From Vibrio penaeicida (GTDB lineage: Bacteria > Pseudomonadota > Gammaproteobacteria > Enterobacterales > Vibrionaceae): a DNA stretch of 64,000 nucleotides. The notes beneath the pieces were generated by a model, which was not told where the DNA came from, did no database searches, and saw nothing but the letters and a program-made list of their open reading frames with translations. The translations under genes were made by a program, and so were the position numbers. The stretch is from contig NZ_AP025144.1 in NCBI RefSeq assembly GCF_019977755.1, positions 186,001 through 250,000 of the forward strand, read 5' to 3'. Positions 1 to 10,060 of the stretch are shown here, one piece after another. The first letter of the stretch is position 1. Every line of letters begins with the position of its first letter.

Positions 1-2
1 TA

Positions 3-1376
3 GCACTTGACGTACTCACTGAAGTACGTCGAGTGGTGAAAAAATCATTCACCCCTGTTGCTCTTGCCGCTCAAGACTTTGAGAGTAAGTTAACAGAGTT
101 GTATCAACGAGACTCTTCTGAAGCGCGTCAGTTAATGGAAGATATCGGTGCCGACAACGACGACTTCTTTTCGTTGGCTGAAGAGCTGCCACAAAATGAA
201 GACTTGTTGGAATCAGAAGACGATGCGCCAATCATCAAACTGATTAACGCTATGCTCGGTGAAGCGATCAAAGAAGGCGCGTCGGATATTCATATCGAAA
301 CCTTCGAAAAATCCCTTTCCATTCGTTTCCGTGTGGATGGCGTTTTGCGTGAAGTTCTCGCACCAAGCAGAAAGCTAGCACCGTTGCTTGTTTCTCGCGT
401 TAAAGTTATGGCGAAATTGGATATTGCAGAGAAGCGAGTTCCGCAAGATGGTCGAATTTCACTGCGAATAGGTGGACGAGCGGTCGATGTTCGTGTGTCG
501 ACTATGCCATCATCACACGGTGAGCGTGTGGTGATGCGTCTTCTTGATAAAAACGCGACTCGCCTTGATTTACATAGCCTTGGTATGACGCCTCGCAATC
601 ATGACGGCTTCCAAACTCTGATCAAACGTCCTCACGGTATCATTTTGGTTACTGGTCCTACGGGTTCAGGTAAATCCACCACCTTGTATGCGGGTCTTCA
701 AGAGCTGAACAGCACCGAAAGCAATATCTTAACGGTGGAAGATCCGATTGAATTTGATATCGACGGTATCGGTCAGACTCAGGTAAACCCGAAAGTAGAC
801 ATGACGTTTGCCCGTGGCTTACGTGCAATTCTTCGTCAGGATCCCGATGTGGTGATGGTCGGGGAAATACGTGACTTAGAGACTGCCCAAATTGGTGTTC
901 AAGCATCGTTAACGGGTCACTTAGTGATGTCGACTTTACACACCAATACAGCAGTAGGTGCGATTACGCGATTGCGTGATATGGGTATCGAACCGTTCTT
1001 GATTTCGTCTTCTCTACTGGGCGTCCTTGCACAGCGATTGGTTCGTACCCTTTGTCCTGATTGTAAGAAGCCATATGAAGCAGATAAAGAGCAGAAAAAG
1101 CTGTTTAATCTGACAGAAGCTGAGCCCCTTACGTTGTACAAAGCCTGTGGTTGTGAATCGTGCAACTTTAAGGGATATCGTGGACGTACTGGTATCCATG
1201 AATTGTTGGTTATCGATGATGACGTTCAAGAGCTTATTCATAGTGAAGCCGGAGAACAAGCCATTGAAAAACATGTACGTGGTGCCACACCAAGTATTCG
1301 TGATGATGGTTTGAGTAAGGTCCGCCAAGGGAAAACGACGCTTGAAGAAGTCATGCGCGTGACCAAGGAAGTATAA
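3..1376 (+). CDS. gspE: Type II secretion ATPase GspE (EpsE), 5' end outside window
   Basis: Hexameric cytoplasmic ATPase that powers pseudopilus assembly in type II secretion; it docks on the inner membrane through GspL. The reading frame is open from base 3, and the visible part lacks roughly the first 45 residues of a family member of about 500. Visible motifs: Walker A GPTGSGKS near visible residue 218, Walker B region [12 protein letters not shown] near 280, and the tetracysteine zinc module (CPDC near 351, then CGCESC about 30 residues later) typical of GspE. The stop overlaps the gspF start as TAATG, so the two are translationally coupled. A GTG at base 33 is inside the gene, not its start. 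Identity is very secure. Confidence 0.97.
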   Translation, partial: ALDVLTEVRRVVKKSFTPVALAAQDFESKLTELYQRDSSEARQLMEDIGADNDDFFSLAEELPQNEDLLESEDDAPIIKLINAMLGEAIKEGASDIHIETFEKSLSIRFRVDGVLREVLAPSRKLAPLLVSRVKVMAKLDIAEKRVPQDGRISLRIGGRAVDVRVSTMPSSHGERVVMRLLDKNATRLDLHSLGMTPRNHDGFQTLIKRPHGIILVTGPTGSGKSTTLYAGLQELNSTESNILTVEDPIEFDIDGIGQTQVNPKVDMTFARGLRAILRQDPDVVMVGEIRDLETAQIGVQASLTGHLVMSTLHTNTAVGAITRLRDMGIEPFLISSSLLGVLAQRLVRTLCPDCKKPYEADKEQKKLFNLTEAEPLTLYKACGCESCNFKGYRGRTGIHELLVIDDDVQELIHSEAGEQAIEKHVRGATPSIRDDGLSKVRQGKTTLEEVMRVTKEV

Positions 1377-2599
1377 TGGCGGCATTTGAATATAAAGCTC
1401 TGGATGCTAAGGGAAAACAGAAAAAAGGTGTTATCGAAGGGGATAACGCACGCCAAGTTCGTCAAAAGTTAAAAGAACAAGGCTTGATTCCTGTTGAAGT
1501 GATTGAAACAAAAGTAAAAGAAGCGAAAGCCTCTTCGTCTGGTTTCTCTTTTAAGCGTGGGATCAGTACCAACGATTTAGCATTACTGACTCGTCAACTA
1601 TCAACACTCGTTCAGGCAGGAATGCCCCTAGAAGAATGTTTGAAAGCCGTCGCGGAACAAACCGAAAAAGCGCATATTCGCACCATGATGGTGGCAGTTC
1701 GCTCTCGAGTTGTTGAAGGGTATACGCTTTCAGACAGCTTAGGTGATTACCCACATGTGTTTGATGACCTTTTCCGAGCGATGGTAGCTGCGGGTGAGAA
1801 ATCAGGGCATTTAGATACGGTGCTAGATCGCCTTGCCGACTACGCAGAAAACCGTCAGAAGATGCGATCTAAGCTTCAACAAGCGATGATTTACCCCGTC
1901 ATGCTGACGTTGATCGCTGTCTCTGTTATCGCTTTTCTTCTCGCGACCGTGGTTCCTAAAATTGTCGACCAATTTGTTCAAATGGGACAAAAGCTGCCTG
2001 CATCCACCGAATTCTTATTACTGGCAAGTAACTTTGTTCTGAACTGGGGCGTGGTTTTGGTTGTGGTGACCCTGGTCAGCATTGTGTTGTTTCAAGCTGC
2101 GCTGCGAAAACCGTCTATTCGCTTAAAGTGGGATCGTTGGATCCTCGGATTACCTGTTATTGGCAAAGTAGCACGCGGTCTTAATACCTCTCGTTTTGCA
2201 CGCACACTGTCGATTTGTACGTCCAGCGCCATTCCCTTATTGGACGGTATGAAAGTCGCAGCAGACGTAATGAGCAATCAATTTGTCAAAGAGCAAGTTT
2301 TGTTGGCAGCGGATAAGGTCCGAGAAGGGGCAAGTTTAAGAAAATCCTTGGAACAAACTCGTCTTTTCCCACCCATGATGTTGCATATGATCGCCAGTGG
2401 AGAGCAAAGTGGTGAGCTTGAGCAAATGTTGACTCGTGCTGCGGACAACCAAGACCGAGATTTTGAATCTCAGGTCAACATGGCATTAGGGGTATTTGAA
2501 CCACTATTGATTGTTTGCATGGCCGGCATTGTTTTGTTCATTGTGGTGGCGACGCTGATGCCATTATTAGAGCTCAACAATTTGGTGTCAGGTAAATAA
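1376..2599 (+). CDS. gspF: Type II secretion inner-membrane platform protein GspF
   Basis: Polytopic inner-membrane protein that forms the platform of the secretion machine and contacts GspE. At 407 residues it has the usual family length. Two repeated cytoplasmic helical domains (about residues 65-165 and 270-370) each precede hydrophobic segments; membrane stretches are visible near 170-195, 215-240 and 375-400. The start overlaps the gspE stop by one base. A gap of 149 nt follows before gspG, the only sizeable gap in this gsp run. It holds an 8-bp inverted repeat, GCTTAAAG at 2649-2656 and CTTTAAGC at 2679-2686, of unknown role. Confidence 0.96.
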   Translation: MAAFEYKALDAKGKQKKGVIEGDNARQVRQKLKEQGLIPVEVIETKVKEAKASSSGFSFKRGISTNDLALLTRQLSTLVQAGMPLEECLKAVAEQTEKAHIRTMMVAVRSRVVEGYTLSDSLGDYPHVFDDLFRAMVAAGEKSGHLDTVLDRLADYAENRQKMRSKLQQAMIYPVMLTLIAVSVIAFLLATVVPKIVDQFVQMGQKLPASTEFLLLASNFVLNWGVVLVVVTLVSIVLFQAALRKPSIRLKWDRWILGLPVIGKVARGLNTSRFARTLSICTSSAIPLLDGMKVAADVMSNQFVKEQVLLAADKVREGASLRKSLEQTRLFPPMMLHMIASGEQSGELEQMLTRAADNQDRDFESQVNMALGVFEPLLIVCMAGIVLFIVVATLMPLLELNNLVSGK

Positions 2600-2748
2600 G
2601 AATCGAGTTAACGAAGGCGTGTGTCTTAATTTATTTTGTTTTATTTGTGCTTAAAGCGGTTCCATGAATTGAAATCGACTTTAAGCAAGTTGAATGTCGG
2701 AATGTAACGTGCGTGTAGAATGATTACAGCGCGCATTTTGGAGGAAAT

Positions 2749-3198
2749 ATGCATAACAGAAGTAATAAAAAGCAGTCTGGCTTTACGCTATTAGAAGTCA
2801 TGGTTGTGGTTGTCATTTTGGGTATTCTGGCGAGTTTCGTTGTACCTAACTTATTAGGTAACAAAGAAACAGCTGACCAACAGAAAGCCATTACTGACAT
2901 TGTCGCTCTAGAAAATGCTTTAGATATGTACAAGTTGGATAACAGTGTTTATCCATCAACGGATCAGGGGTTGGAAGCGTTGGTTTCTAAACCATCAGCT
3001 TCACCAGAGCCGCGTAACTACCGCGATGGCGGGTACATCCGACGCCTACCTAACGATCCTTGGGGTAATGAATATCAATATCTGAGCCCAGGTGATAACG
3101 GCACAATCGACGTCTTTACGTTAGGTGCTGATGGTCAAGAGGGTGGTGAAGGTGTTCAAGCCGACATTGGTAACTGGAACATGCAGGACTACCAGTAA
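2749..3198 (+). CDS. gspG: Major pseudopilin GspG
   Basis: Major subunit of the periplasmic pseudopilus that pushes exoproteins through the outer-membrane secretin. The short basic leader ends in Gly11, followed by FTLLE, giving the prepilin peptidase site with Glu at mature position 5. The hydrophobic helix covers about residues 12-35, and the C-terminal part carries the PWGNEYQY and acidic glycine-rich loop expected for the calcium-binding site. The SD GGAGG lies just before the ATG. It is expected to be the most abundant of the five pseudopilins encoded here. Confidence 0.96.
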   Translation: MHNRSNKKQSGFTLLEVMVVVVILGILASFVVPNLLGNKETADQQKAITDIVALENALDMYKLDNSVYPSTDQGLEALVSKPSASPEPRNYRDGGYIRRLPNDPWGNEYQYLSPGDNGTIDVFTLGADGQEGGEGVQADIGNWNMQDYQ

Positions 3199-3242
3199 TT
3201 TTACTGGCTTCCCATTTTTCATTTGGTAGTAAGCGAATACGC

Positions 3243-3827
3243 ATGAATAAACAACGTGGCTTTACATTAATAGAAATCATGTTGGTTTTAGTGCTCTTGT
3301 CACTCAGTGCGGTAGCGGTTATTACGACGCTGCCGTCTTCAAGTGATGATCGGCTTGAGGAACATGCTCAGCGATTTTCTCAGCGCTTACAGCTTCTTAA
3401 TGAAGATGCCATGTTGAATGGAAAGGATTTTGGTGTTTGGTTTGATGAAGACAAAGGGCAGTATCGATTTGTAACGCTCACCAATGAAGGTTGGGAAAAA
3501 ATGGCGGAAAATCGGTACTACTCAGAGTCGGATTTAGAAGCTGAATTTGCGATATCTTTGCAATTGGGCAGTGATGAATGGGGCGACGATGATCGCTTGT
3601 TTGAGCCAGGAAGTCTGTTTGATGAGGAGATGTTCGCCGATGAAGAAAAGAAAAAGCAATCACCTCCGCCTCAAGTAATGGTTCTTTCAAGTGGTGAGAT
3701 AACCCCTTTTCAAGTTGCATTTTATCCCAACGTTGGGGATGAATTTCAAGATGGATGGCGTATTAAAGCCGCCGATAATGGGTTTATAAGTATATTCAGA
3801 CCAGGAGAGCGCGATGAAGATGAATAG
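3243..3827 (+). CDS. gspH: Minor pseudopilin GspH
   Basis: Minor pseudopilin of the type II secretion system. The leader MNKQRG is followed by FTLIE, so cleavage is predicted after Gly6 with Glu at mature position 5, then a hydrophobic helix of about 20 residues. The rest is a periplasmic domain with an acidic stretch near residues 115-135 and a very acidic C-terminus (RDEDE). The 3' end overlaps gspI by 14 nt. The gene sits in the standard G-H-I-J-K order, which fixes its identity despite the family's weak sequence conservation. Confidence 0.93.
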   Translation: MNKQRGFTLIEIMLVLVLLSLSAVAVITTLPSSSDDRLEEHAQRFSQRLQLLNEDAMLNGKDFGVWFDEDKGQYRFVTLTNEGWEKMAENRYYSESDLEAEFAISLQLGSDEWGDDDRLFEPGSLFDEEMFADEEKKKQSPPPQVMVLSSGEITPFQVAFYPNVGDEFQDGWRIKAADNGFISIFRPGERDEDE

Positions 3828-4191
3828 GCCAAGCGCCCATCGCACTCGTGGTATGACCTTGATAGAAGTGCTGGTAGCACTCGCTATTTTTGCAACGGCT
3901 GCCATCAGTGTGGTGAGGGCGGTCACTCAGCATATCAATACGCTCGGCTATCTAGAGGAAAAAATGTTTGCTGCCATGGTAGCGGACAACCAAATGGCAA
4001 AAGCTCTGCTTGGTAAAGCGCCAAAAAAAGAACAGAAAGGCAAAGAAGAATTGGCGGGACAGACATGGTACTGGTTGGTTAAACCCGTGCCAACTGACAA
4101 TGGTGTTATCAGCGCTTTCGATGTGTCTGTTTCTAAAGAGGCAGATGGCAAAAGTGCCATAGTGACGGTGAGAAGTTATGCGTCACCATAA
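3814..4191 (+). CDS. gspI: Minor pseudopilin GspI
   Basis: Minor pseudopilin that forms the tip complex with GspJ and GspK. The leader ends at Gly13, followed by MTLIE, a methionine rather than phenylalanine at mature position 1, which is tolerated by the peptidase. The 125-residue length is typical. The start lies inside the gspH 3' end; a second in-frame ATG six bases on (3820) is an alternative. The 3' end overlaps gspJ by 14 nt, indicating tight translational coupling. Confidence 0.93.
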   Translation: MKMNRPSAHRTRGMTLIEVLVALAIFATAAISVVRAVTQHINTLGYLEEKMFAAMVADNQMAKALLGKAPKKEQKGKEELAGQTWYWLVKPVPTDNGVISAFDVSVSKEADGKSAIVTVRSYASP

Positions 4192-4855
4192 AGCATCAGG
4201 ATTTACTCTCATTGAAGTGCTGGTGGCGATCGCGGTATTTGCCAGCTTAAGCATGGCAGCGTATCAAGTTGTTAATCAGGTACAGTTGAGCAACGCGCAG
4301 TCGATTGAAAAAACAGAGCGCCTGCAAACTATGCAGAGAGCGCTTATCTGGATGGATAACGATTTCAGACAGATGGCGTTACGCCAGATGAGAACCAACG
4401 GAGAATCGCCGTCTGAAACCTTGTTAAGTTACGGAGACTATGTCTTAGAATCTGATGATAAAGGCATTATTTTTAACCGATTAGGGTGGCAAAACCCGCA
4501 AAGTGTTTTCCCTAGAGGGGAAGTCACAAAAGTAGGGTATCGAATCCGTGAAGAAAAGCTTGAGAGGGTATGGTGGCGATACTCAGACACCCCAGCAGGT
4601 CAGTTACCTTTATCTCGTCCAATTTTGGAAGATGTTGAAGCCTTTTCCGTAACGTTTTACGAAAATGGTGAATGGAAAGAGGAATGGACTAAGCCTAGAG
4701 CATTACCTGCTGCGATTGCGATAACACTAACATTGAAAGATTACGGCGAAATAGAGCGAGTGTATCTGACGCCTGGCGGTGAACTTTCTATTGTTACTCC
4801 CAAGCAGCAACAAGGGTCTGAGGGAGAAAATTCTGGCGGAGGAAATAATGGTTAA
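4178..4855 (+). CDS. gspJ: Minor pseudopilin GspJ
   Basis: Minor pseudopilin of the I-J-K tip complex. The leader MRHHKASG is followed by FTLIE, predicting cleavage after Gly8, and a hydrophobic helix. The 225-residue length fits the family. The C-terminus is a low-complexity Gln/Gly/Asn tail beyond the folded domain. The stop overlaps the gspK start by 8 nt. Confidence 0.93.
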   Translation: MRHHKASGFTLIEVLVAIAVFASLSMAAYQVVNQVQLSNAQSIEKTERLQTMQRALIWMDNDFRQMALRQMRTNGESPSETLLSYGDYVLESDDKGIIFNRLGWQNPQSVFPRGEVTKVGYRIREEKLERVWWRYSDTPAGQLPLSRPILEDVEAFSVTFYENGEWKEEWTKPRALPAAIAITLTLKDYGEIERVYLTPGGELSIVTPKQQQGSEGENSGGGNNG

Positions 4856-5864
4856 GCGTTCCTCCCAATCTGGTGTGGCTTTAATCGTAGTATTGCTCTT
4901 GCTGGCTGTCATGACGGCAATAGCGGCATCGATGTCTGAGCGCTTGTTCATCAATTTTCATCGAGCGGGTAATCAGGTCAATCATCAGCAAGCGTATTGG
5001 TATAGCCTTGGTGTTGAAGCGTTAGCTAAAGTCGGTATAGAACAAAGCTACAAAGATAATGAAACAATCAACCTCAGCCAGCCATGGGCGTTAAAAGAAC
5101 AGACATACCCACTGGATTATGGCACAGCCAAAGGTAAGTTGGTTGACATGCAGGCGTGCTTTAACATCAATGTATTGACCAGTGTTAAAGCTCGGGTAGA
5201 AACTGCCCAGAAGCCGTTTCTTGTTAAGGTGTGGCAAAACATTATTGAGCAACAAGACGTTGAACCCTATACCGCAGAAGTGATCGCGGATTCCAGTTGG
5301 GATTTTGTTGATAATGATGCCAATGTACTCACAAGTTATGGCGCAGAAGACAGTACTTATGAGGGGTTTCAGCCTCCTTATTTGACTGCGAATGGATTTT
5401 TAGCAGATCGCTCAGAGTTAAGAGCGATCCAGCAGGTAAGTGCGCCTATTATGGATAAATTGTCCCCTTTAGTATGTGCATTACCTACCAACGAGTGGAA
5501 ACTCAACGTAAATACAATTTCCGAAGATCAGGCAGACATTTTGGCAGCCTTATTCCAGCCGCACTTAAGCAGCAGCAACGCCAAAGAGCTTATCGCCAAT
5601 CGAAAATTTGATGGGTGGGACAGCATAGACAGTTTTATGTCAGAGCCAGTCATTAACGGAATTGAAGAAAAAGTGCGTAAGGAAGCACAGGCGCATATTG
5701 CAGTAGACAGCCGATACTTTGAGCTGGATGCTCAAGTGATGGTCGATGAATCAAGGGTCAGGATACGTAGCCTGCTCTACAGTAAGGATAGAAAACAAGC
5801 GACGGTCGTCCGTCGTAGTTTTGGAGGAATCAGTGAGCGAGTTTCTGACCGTAAGAGTAAGTAG
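4848..5864 (+). CDS. gspK: Minor pseudopilin GspK
   Basis: Large atypical pseudopilin capping the pseudopilus tip. I place the start at the ATG at 4848, which gives a normal leader MVKRSSQSG followed by VALIVV; an upstream ATG at 4779 in the same frame would add 23 residues that spoil the leader and lie wholly inside gspJ. As is usual for GspK, the mature protein lacks Glu at position 5 (Val here). The 338 residues include the long alpha-helical insertion of this family. SD-like GGAGG precedes the start inside gspJ. The 3' end overlaps gspL by 32 nt. Confidence 0.93.
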   Translation: MVKRSSQSGVALIVVLLLLAVMTAIAASMSERLFINFHRAGNQVNHQQAYWYSLGVEALAKVGIEQSYKDNETINLSQPWALKEQTYPLDYGTAKGKLVDMQACFNINVLTSVKARVETAQKPFLVKVWQNIIEQQDVEPYTAEVIADSSWDFVDNDANVLTSYGAEDSTYEGFQPPYLTANGFLADRSELRAIQQVSAPIMDKLSPLVCALPTNEWKLNVNTISEDQADILAALFQPHLSSSNAKELIANRKFDGWDSIDSFMSEPVINGIEEKVRKEAQAHIAVDSRYFELDAQVMVDESRVRIRSLLYSKDRKQATVVRRSFGGISERVSDRKSK

Positions 5865-7092
5865 TCAGGTAGACGCCCCAATACAGTGGCTGGTTTGGTC
5901 TCCGAGTCAGCAAGAGGTGATCGCAAGTGGTGATCTGAGTCACCGCGATCAACTGGGTGACATAGCGAGTTATGCCACCCAACGCCCGACCATTGTGTTG
6001 TTGTCTAGCAGTGATGTGCTGCTTAAAGAAGTAGATATACCTGCAGGTGGAGCGCGACAGCTAAACACCATGTTACCGTTTTTGGTCGAAGATGATGTTG
6101 CGCAAGATGTTGATGAGTTGCACTTTTCTGTGTTGGCTAAACGAGGTGCAAAAGCCGATGTTGCCGCTGTAGATCGTCAATTTTTAGATAACCTATTAAG
6201 TGATCTACGCGAGCACCATATTAACGTTAGGCAAATAATGCCTGACTGTCTTGCACTGCCTTGGCAAGACAGTGAGATAAGCGCACTCCAAATTAACAAT
6301 CAGTGGCTATTCCGTAGCGGAGCTCATTCTGGGTTTACTCTCCAAAATGAGTGGCTTTCATTACTGCCATCTGAACCATTTAGTTTGGTTTCAAATCAAG
6401 ATGACGATCCAGAAGTGCCTTTAGACGAAGAGACGCTTCAAGAAAAAGCCGTATCCAGTTATAGCCCTTTGCCGGAAGATCACGAACAACTTCCAGGTCA
6501 ATGGAAAGCTGAAGACGCTGAACTAGCAATGTCGCTGCTTACGCAAGGCGCACTGGCATCGAAAGTAAACCTTCTTACGGGGAGCTTTAAGCCATCATCT
6601 TCTCTAACTAAACACTGGAAAGTGTGGCAAAAAGCCGCCATTGCAGCGGTGCTTTTATTAGGTGTACTGACCACACAAAATGTACTTCAAGTGAATGCAT
6701 TTGAAGCACAAGCAGCAGAGTATCGAGCGGAAAGCGAGCGTATTTTCCGTCAAGTATTTCCGAATAAGCGAAAAATTCCGACCGTCAGTTACCTAAAAAG
6801 ACAAATGCGTGATGAGGAGTCTCGTTTGTCCGGAGGTGGAGGCGATGAATCCATGTTGGTTTGGTTGGCTCAGTTGCCACAAGCCTTGAAAAAAAATGGT
6901 GCTATTGACGTCTTAAGTGTGAAATACGACGGTGCTAGAAACGAAATTCGTATTCAAGCGAAAAGTAAAGATTTTCAAACCTTCGAAACAGCACGAGCGG
7001 ATCTCGCGCAACAATTTGAGGTTGAGCAAGGTCAGTTGAATAGAAGTGGCAGCGAAGTGTTTGGCAGCTACGTGATTAGGAGAAAACCATGA
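5833..7092 (+). CDS. gspL: Type II secretion protein GspL
   Basis: Bitopic inner-membrane protein linking the ATPase GspE to the platform and to GspM. I choose the GTG at 5833, preceded by TTGGAGGA, because it gives the conserved N-terminus MSEFLTVR; an ATG 87 nt upstream adds non-homologous residues inside gspK. The actin-like cytoplasmic domain covers about residues 1-245, a single membrane helix lies near 268-288, and a ferredoxin-like periplasmic domain follows. It overlaps gspM by 4 nt. Confidence 0.94.
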   Translation: MSEFLTVRVSSQVDAPIQWLVWSPSQQEVIASGDLSHRDQLGDIASYATQRPTIVLLSSSDVLLKEVDIPAGGARQLNTMLPFLVEDDVAQDVDELHFSVLAKRGAKADVAAVDRQFLDNLLSDLREHHINVRQIMPDCLALPWQDSEISALQINNQWLFRSGAHSGFTLQNEWLSLLPSEPFSLVSNQDDDPEVPLDEETLQEKAVSSYSPLPEDHEQLPGQWKAEDAELAMSLLTQGALASKVNLLTGSFKPSSSLTKHWKVWQKAAIAAVLLLGVLTTQNVLQVNAFEAQAAEYRAESERIFRQVFPNKRKIPTVSYLKRQMRDEESRLSGGGGDESMLVWLAQLPQALKKNGAIDVLSVKYDGARNEIRIQAKSKDFQTFETARADLAQQFEVEQGQLNRSGSEVFGSYVIRRKP

Positions 7093-7577
7093 ATAAAGTT
7101 AATGCATGGTGGCAATCCATATCGCAAAGAGAGCAGCGTTTAATGGCTGGTTGCAGCTTTTTGGTGCTGGCATTTGCTATATATTGGGGCGGCATTGCGC
7201 CGCTAAATGAAAGAGCGGATACAGCACAGACTAAAATCGCTAGTGAAAAGCAGCTTTTAGATTGGGTAACAAAAAGTGCGAACTCCATTACGACGCTCAG
7301 AGCAGTATCGGGTGGAAGTGTGAATGTATCTGGGCAACCACTTAATCAAGTTGTTTCTTCGACCACGCGACGATATCAAATTGAACTTATTCGAATGCAG
7401 CCACGTAGCGAAAGCTTGCAAGTATGGGTTCAACCAGTGCCATTTAATCAGTTAGTCTCTTGGCTTGCTGATTTACGTGAACAACATGGTATCGAAGTGG
7501 AATTTCTTGATATCACTCGTACAGAAACTACTGGTCAAGTTGAAGTAAACCGATTACAGCTAAAAAGAGGCAGTTAA
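7089..7577 (+). CDS. gspM: Type II secretion protein GspM
   Basis: Small inner-membrane partner of GspL. The short basic cytoplasmic N-terminus (WWQSISQREQRL) is followed by one membrane helix near residues 20-40 and a periplasmic ferredoxin-like domain. At 162 residues it has the usual length. ATGA-type overlap with gspL implies coupled synthesis of the two partners, which stabilise each other in known systems. Confidence 0.94.
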   Translation: MNKVNAWWQSISQREQRLMAGCSFLVLAFAIYWGGIAPLNERADTAQTKIASEKQLLDWVTKSANSITTLRAVSGGSVNVSGQPLNQVVSSTTRRYQIELIRMQPRSESLQVWVQPVPFNQLVSWLADLREQHGIEVEFLDITRTETTGQVEVNRLQLKRGS

Positions 7578-7578
7578 C

Positions 7579-8337
7579 TTGAAGCGTATAATTGGGTATG
7601 TGTCCGTTTTTGTTTTAGTGCTCATCGTAAGCCTTGTTGTGCACATGCCAGTTGCATTTGTGTATCAATATGCTCCCAAAATTCAGGGATTAGGCGTGGG
7701 AAGTCTGTCTGGAACGTTGTGGCGTGGACAAGCGTCTAAGTTAACGTGGCAAGGTCAAAATTTTGGTCAGCTTAGCTGGGACTTTCAACCTTCAGCCCTA
7801 CTGACTGGCAAGGCTGAATATCAAGTGCGGTTTGGTCGTGGTAGTGAGCTCCAATTACACGGTAAAGGTGCTCTGGGTATGGGCTTTGGCGGGCTTTATG
7901 GTCACAGCATTTTTGCGTCGATGCCTGCTGAAAAAATATTAGGATTCGCGCAGATTCCCGCTCCAGTTCAGGTAGAGGGGCAATTTGAACTAGCGATTAA
8001 AGAGTTCCAATATGCTCAGCCATGGTGTGAAAGTGCAACGGGTAATTTGGCTTGGAATGGTGGCACGCTAGGCACACCACTAGGCAGTCTTATCTTGGGT
8101 GAAGTCACTTCTGACTTGGCATGCCAAGATAATAAATTGACTGCAAAAGGCGAGCAGAAACATGCTCAGGTGACGAGCGCGTTTGATGCAAACTTAACGC
8201 CTGACCAGCAATACAGTGTGAATGCATGGTTCAAGCCTGGAGCCGAATTCCCTCAATCGATGGGGAGTCAGCTGAATTGGCTGGGCAACCCGAATAACAA
8301 AGGTCAGTTTCCCTTTCAGTACTCTGGGCGTCTATAG
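7579..8337 (+). CDS. gspN: Type II secretion protein GspN
   Basis: Last gene of the secretion operon. GspN is present in many Vibrio and Klebsiella-type systems but is not always essential and has no firmly assigned role. The predicted start is a TTG one base after the gspM stop, preceded by AAGAGGC; no ATG gives a comparable N-terminus. One N-terminal membrane helix (about residues 5-27) is followed by a periplasmic domain of about 220 residues. The unusual start may lower its level relative to the others. Confidence 0.9.
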   Translation: MKRIIGYVSVFVLVLIVSLVVHMPVAFVYQYAPKIQGLGVGSLSGTLWRGQASKLTWQGQNFGQLSWDFQPSALLTGKAEYQVRFGRGSELQLHGKGALGMGFGGLYGHSIFASMPAEKILGFAQIPAPVQVEGQFELAIKEFQYAQPWCESATGNLAWNGGTLGTPLGSLILGEVTSDLACQDNKLTAKGEQKHAQVTSAFDANLTPDQQYSVNAWFKPGAEFPQSMGSQLNWLGNPNNKGQFPFQYSGRL

Positions 8338-8354
8338 AGGCGATTAGATGAATT

Positions 8355-8383
8355 AAAATGGCTCAGCATTGCTGGGCCATTTT
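8355..8383 (+). terminator. Rho-independent terminator after gspN
   Basis: Thirteen-base arms AAAATGGCTCAGC and GCTGGGCCATTTT (one mismatch) around a three-base loop, ending in TTTT. It closes the gsp operon. Confidence 0.85.
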
Positions 8384-8567
8384 GTTATTGATAACGTTAT
8401 ACTTAAACCACTTCAAGTTGTTAGCTCTGCGCCCTGTATTTGGAGATGGTTTGAGTGTAGATTGAGCTAATACGAACAAAAATCAATCTCGAAATGCCAA
8501 CAGTTGATTATTTTTGATGATATATTGTTCCATGCTAATGATTGGGTCAGATTTTTAAGGAAAGGTT

Positions 8568-9122
8568 ATGGCAAGTGAAAAAAAGCCACAAATTTTAGCT
8601 ACAAAAACGGTCGCCCAATCTAAACTATTTACTATAGAGTCGCTGGATTTACGTTTTTCAAACGGAGAAGAGCGAATCTATGAGCGAATGAAGCCTAGTG
8701 GCCGTTCAGCGGTCATGATTGTGCCTGTAACGGAGCAAGGGGACTTACTTTTAATCCGTGAATACGCAGCAGGTACAGAGCGCTATGAGCTCGGGTTCCC
8801 TAAAGGTTTAGTGGATCCTGGTGAGTTGCCTATTGAGGCAGCAAACCGAGAATTAAAAGAAGAAATTGGATACGGAGCGACAGAATTAACCCCTCTTAAA
8901 GAGGTGGTGCTGGCTCCATCTTACTTCTCAAGTAAGATGACGTTGTTTCTGGCACGCGACCTGTATTCAGAATCACTGGAAGGGGATGAGCCAGAACCTC
9001 TAGAATTGGTACGTTGGCCATTACAGCAAGCTGATGAGCTGCTGACCCATCTGGATTTTTGTGAAGCCCGCAGTATTACTGCACTGATGTTAGCTCAGCG
9101 GTATTTAAACACGTCTGAGTAA
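8568..9122 (+). CDS. nudE: ADP compounds hydrolase NudE (Nudix family)
   Basis: Nudix pyrophosphatase that hydrolyses ADP-ribose, NADH and diadenosine polyphosphates to mononucleotides. The Nudix box is intact: glycine of GLVDPGELPIEAA, then RELKEEIG with the metal-binding glutamates, about residues 84-106. The 184-residue length and the strong SD AAGGAAAGG match the family. It lies 11 nt upstream of cysQ, so the two are probably cotranscribed; both remove nucleotide by-products. Confidence 0.95.
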   Translation: MASEKKPQILATKTVAQSKLFTIESLDLRFSNGEERIYERMKPSGRSAVMIVPVTEQGDLLLIREYAAGTERYELGFPKGLVDPGELPIEAANRELKEEIGYGATELTPLKEVVLAPSYFSSKMTLFLARDLYSESLEGDEPEPLELVRWPLQQADELLTHLDFCEARSITALMLAQRYLNTSE

Positions 9123-9133
9123 GGAAATGCCCT

Positions 9134-9955
9134 ATGGCGGAAGATCTTTCTCACCTTATCCCTTCAGTTATCACGGTTGCCCGCAGTGCTGGTCAGCTCA
9201 TACATGATATCTACGAAAACAAACAATACGAAGAATACACCAAATCGGATGCTACACCGGTTACGAGTGCAGATATTGCCGCGCACAAACTGATCCTTGA
9301 GCGGCTGACTGAATTGACTCCCGATATTCCTGTTTTGTCGGAAGAAGATTCGGATATCAGCCTTGAAAAACGGTGTCAATGGAGCCGTTACTGGCTCGTC
9401 GACCCTTTAGATGGGACTCAGGAATTCATTGCACGCAGTGGCGATTTCGCCACTATTATTGCTCTAGTTGAAGACAACGAACCCGTTATGGGTGTGGTAT
9501 ATGCGCCAGTTTCGGGCGTCACTTATTATGCCTACAAAGGGAAAGGCGCTTGGAAAATTCCAGATATGGACGAAAGTGTGGCGATTGAAACGCATCGCCA
9601 TCACAGCGAAAGCCAATCTTTAGCGATTGCCATTAGTCGCCGTCAAGACATCAATAGCATTACCAGTAAGTTGTGCCCATCTTGGAATTTTGACTTAGTA
9701 CCGTTAGGGTCAGCAGCACTTAAAGCCTGCTTAGTGGCAGAAGGGGCAGTAGATTGCTACCTAAGATTAGGTCCAACTGGAGAATGGGATACTGCCGCGA
9801 CACAGTGCATTGTCAGTGAAGCGGGTGGTCGCATTCTCAGCACTAAATTAGAACCGCTTTCTTACAATGAAAGAGAAACATTAGAAAATCCTAATTTTAT
9901 TGTTTTAGGTGATGAGGAACTGCCATGGAATTCGATTCTATTGGCTCATAAGTAG
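9134..9955 (+). CDS. cysQ: 3'(2'),5'-bisphosphate nucleotidase CysQ
   Basis: Converts 3'-phosphoadenosine 5'-phosphate, the by-product of sulfate assimilation, to AMP and phosphate. The inositol monophosphatase-fold signature is visible: EEDSD near residue 74, WLVDPLDGTQEF near 90-101, and WDTAA near 215 with the Mg-binding aspartates in place. Length 273 is slightly above E. coli CysQ. It follows nudE closely. SD AAGGAAA. Confidence 0.95.
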   Translation: MAEDLSHLIPSVITVARSAGQLIHDIYENKQYEEYTKSDATPVTSADIAAHKLILERLTELTPDIPVLSEEDSDISLEKRCQWSRYWLVDPLDGTQEFIARSGDFATIIALVEDNEPVMGVVYAPVSGVTYYAYKGKGAWKIPDMDESVAIETHRHHSESQSLAIAISRRQDINSITSKLCPSWNFDLVPLGSAALKACLVAEGAVDCYLRLGPTGEWDTAATQCIVSEAGGRILSTKLEPLSYNERETLENPNFIVLGDEELPWNSILLAHK

Positions 9956-9990
9956 CTCAACCTTTCTTTTTTATACGCTCAATATTTGAG

Positions 9991-10018
9991 TTGACCTCTC
10001 AAAACTCATGATTAAAAT
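9991..10018 (+). promoter_or_regulatory. Possible promoter for the secreted protease leader
   Basis: TTGACC, a 16-bp spacer and TAAAAT. It would start transcription at the foot of the hairpin at 10016-10060 and give the protease mRNA a leader of about 210 nt. Motif match only. Confidence 0.4.
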
Positions 10019-10060
10019 AGCTTTCAATTACAGTCTCCTACCCTGTAATTGAAGGCTATT
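10016..10060. other. Long hairpin between cysQ and protease gene
   Basis: Arms AATAGCTTTCAATTACAG and CTGTAATTGAAGGCTATT (18 bp, one G-T mismatch) around a 9-base loop. No T-tract follows on the plus strand, so it is not a classical terminator in that direction. It may be a terminator of cysQ working poorly, or the 5' structure of the protease leader. Confidence 0.6.
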
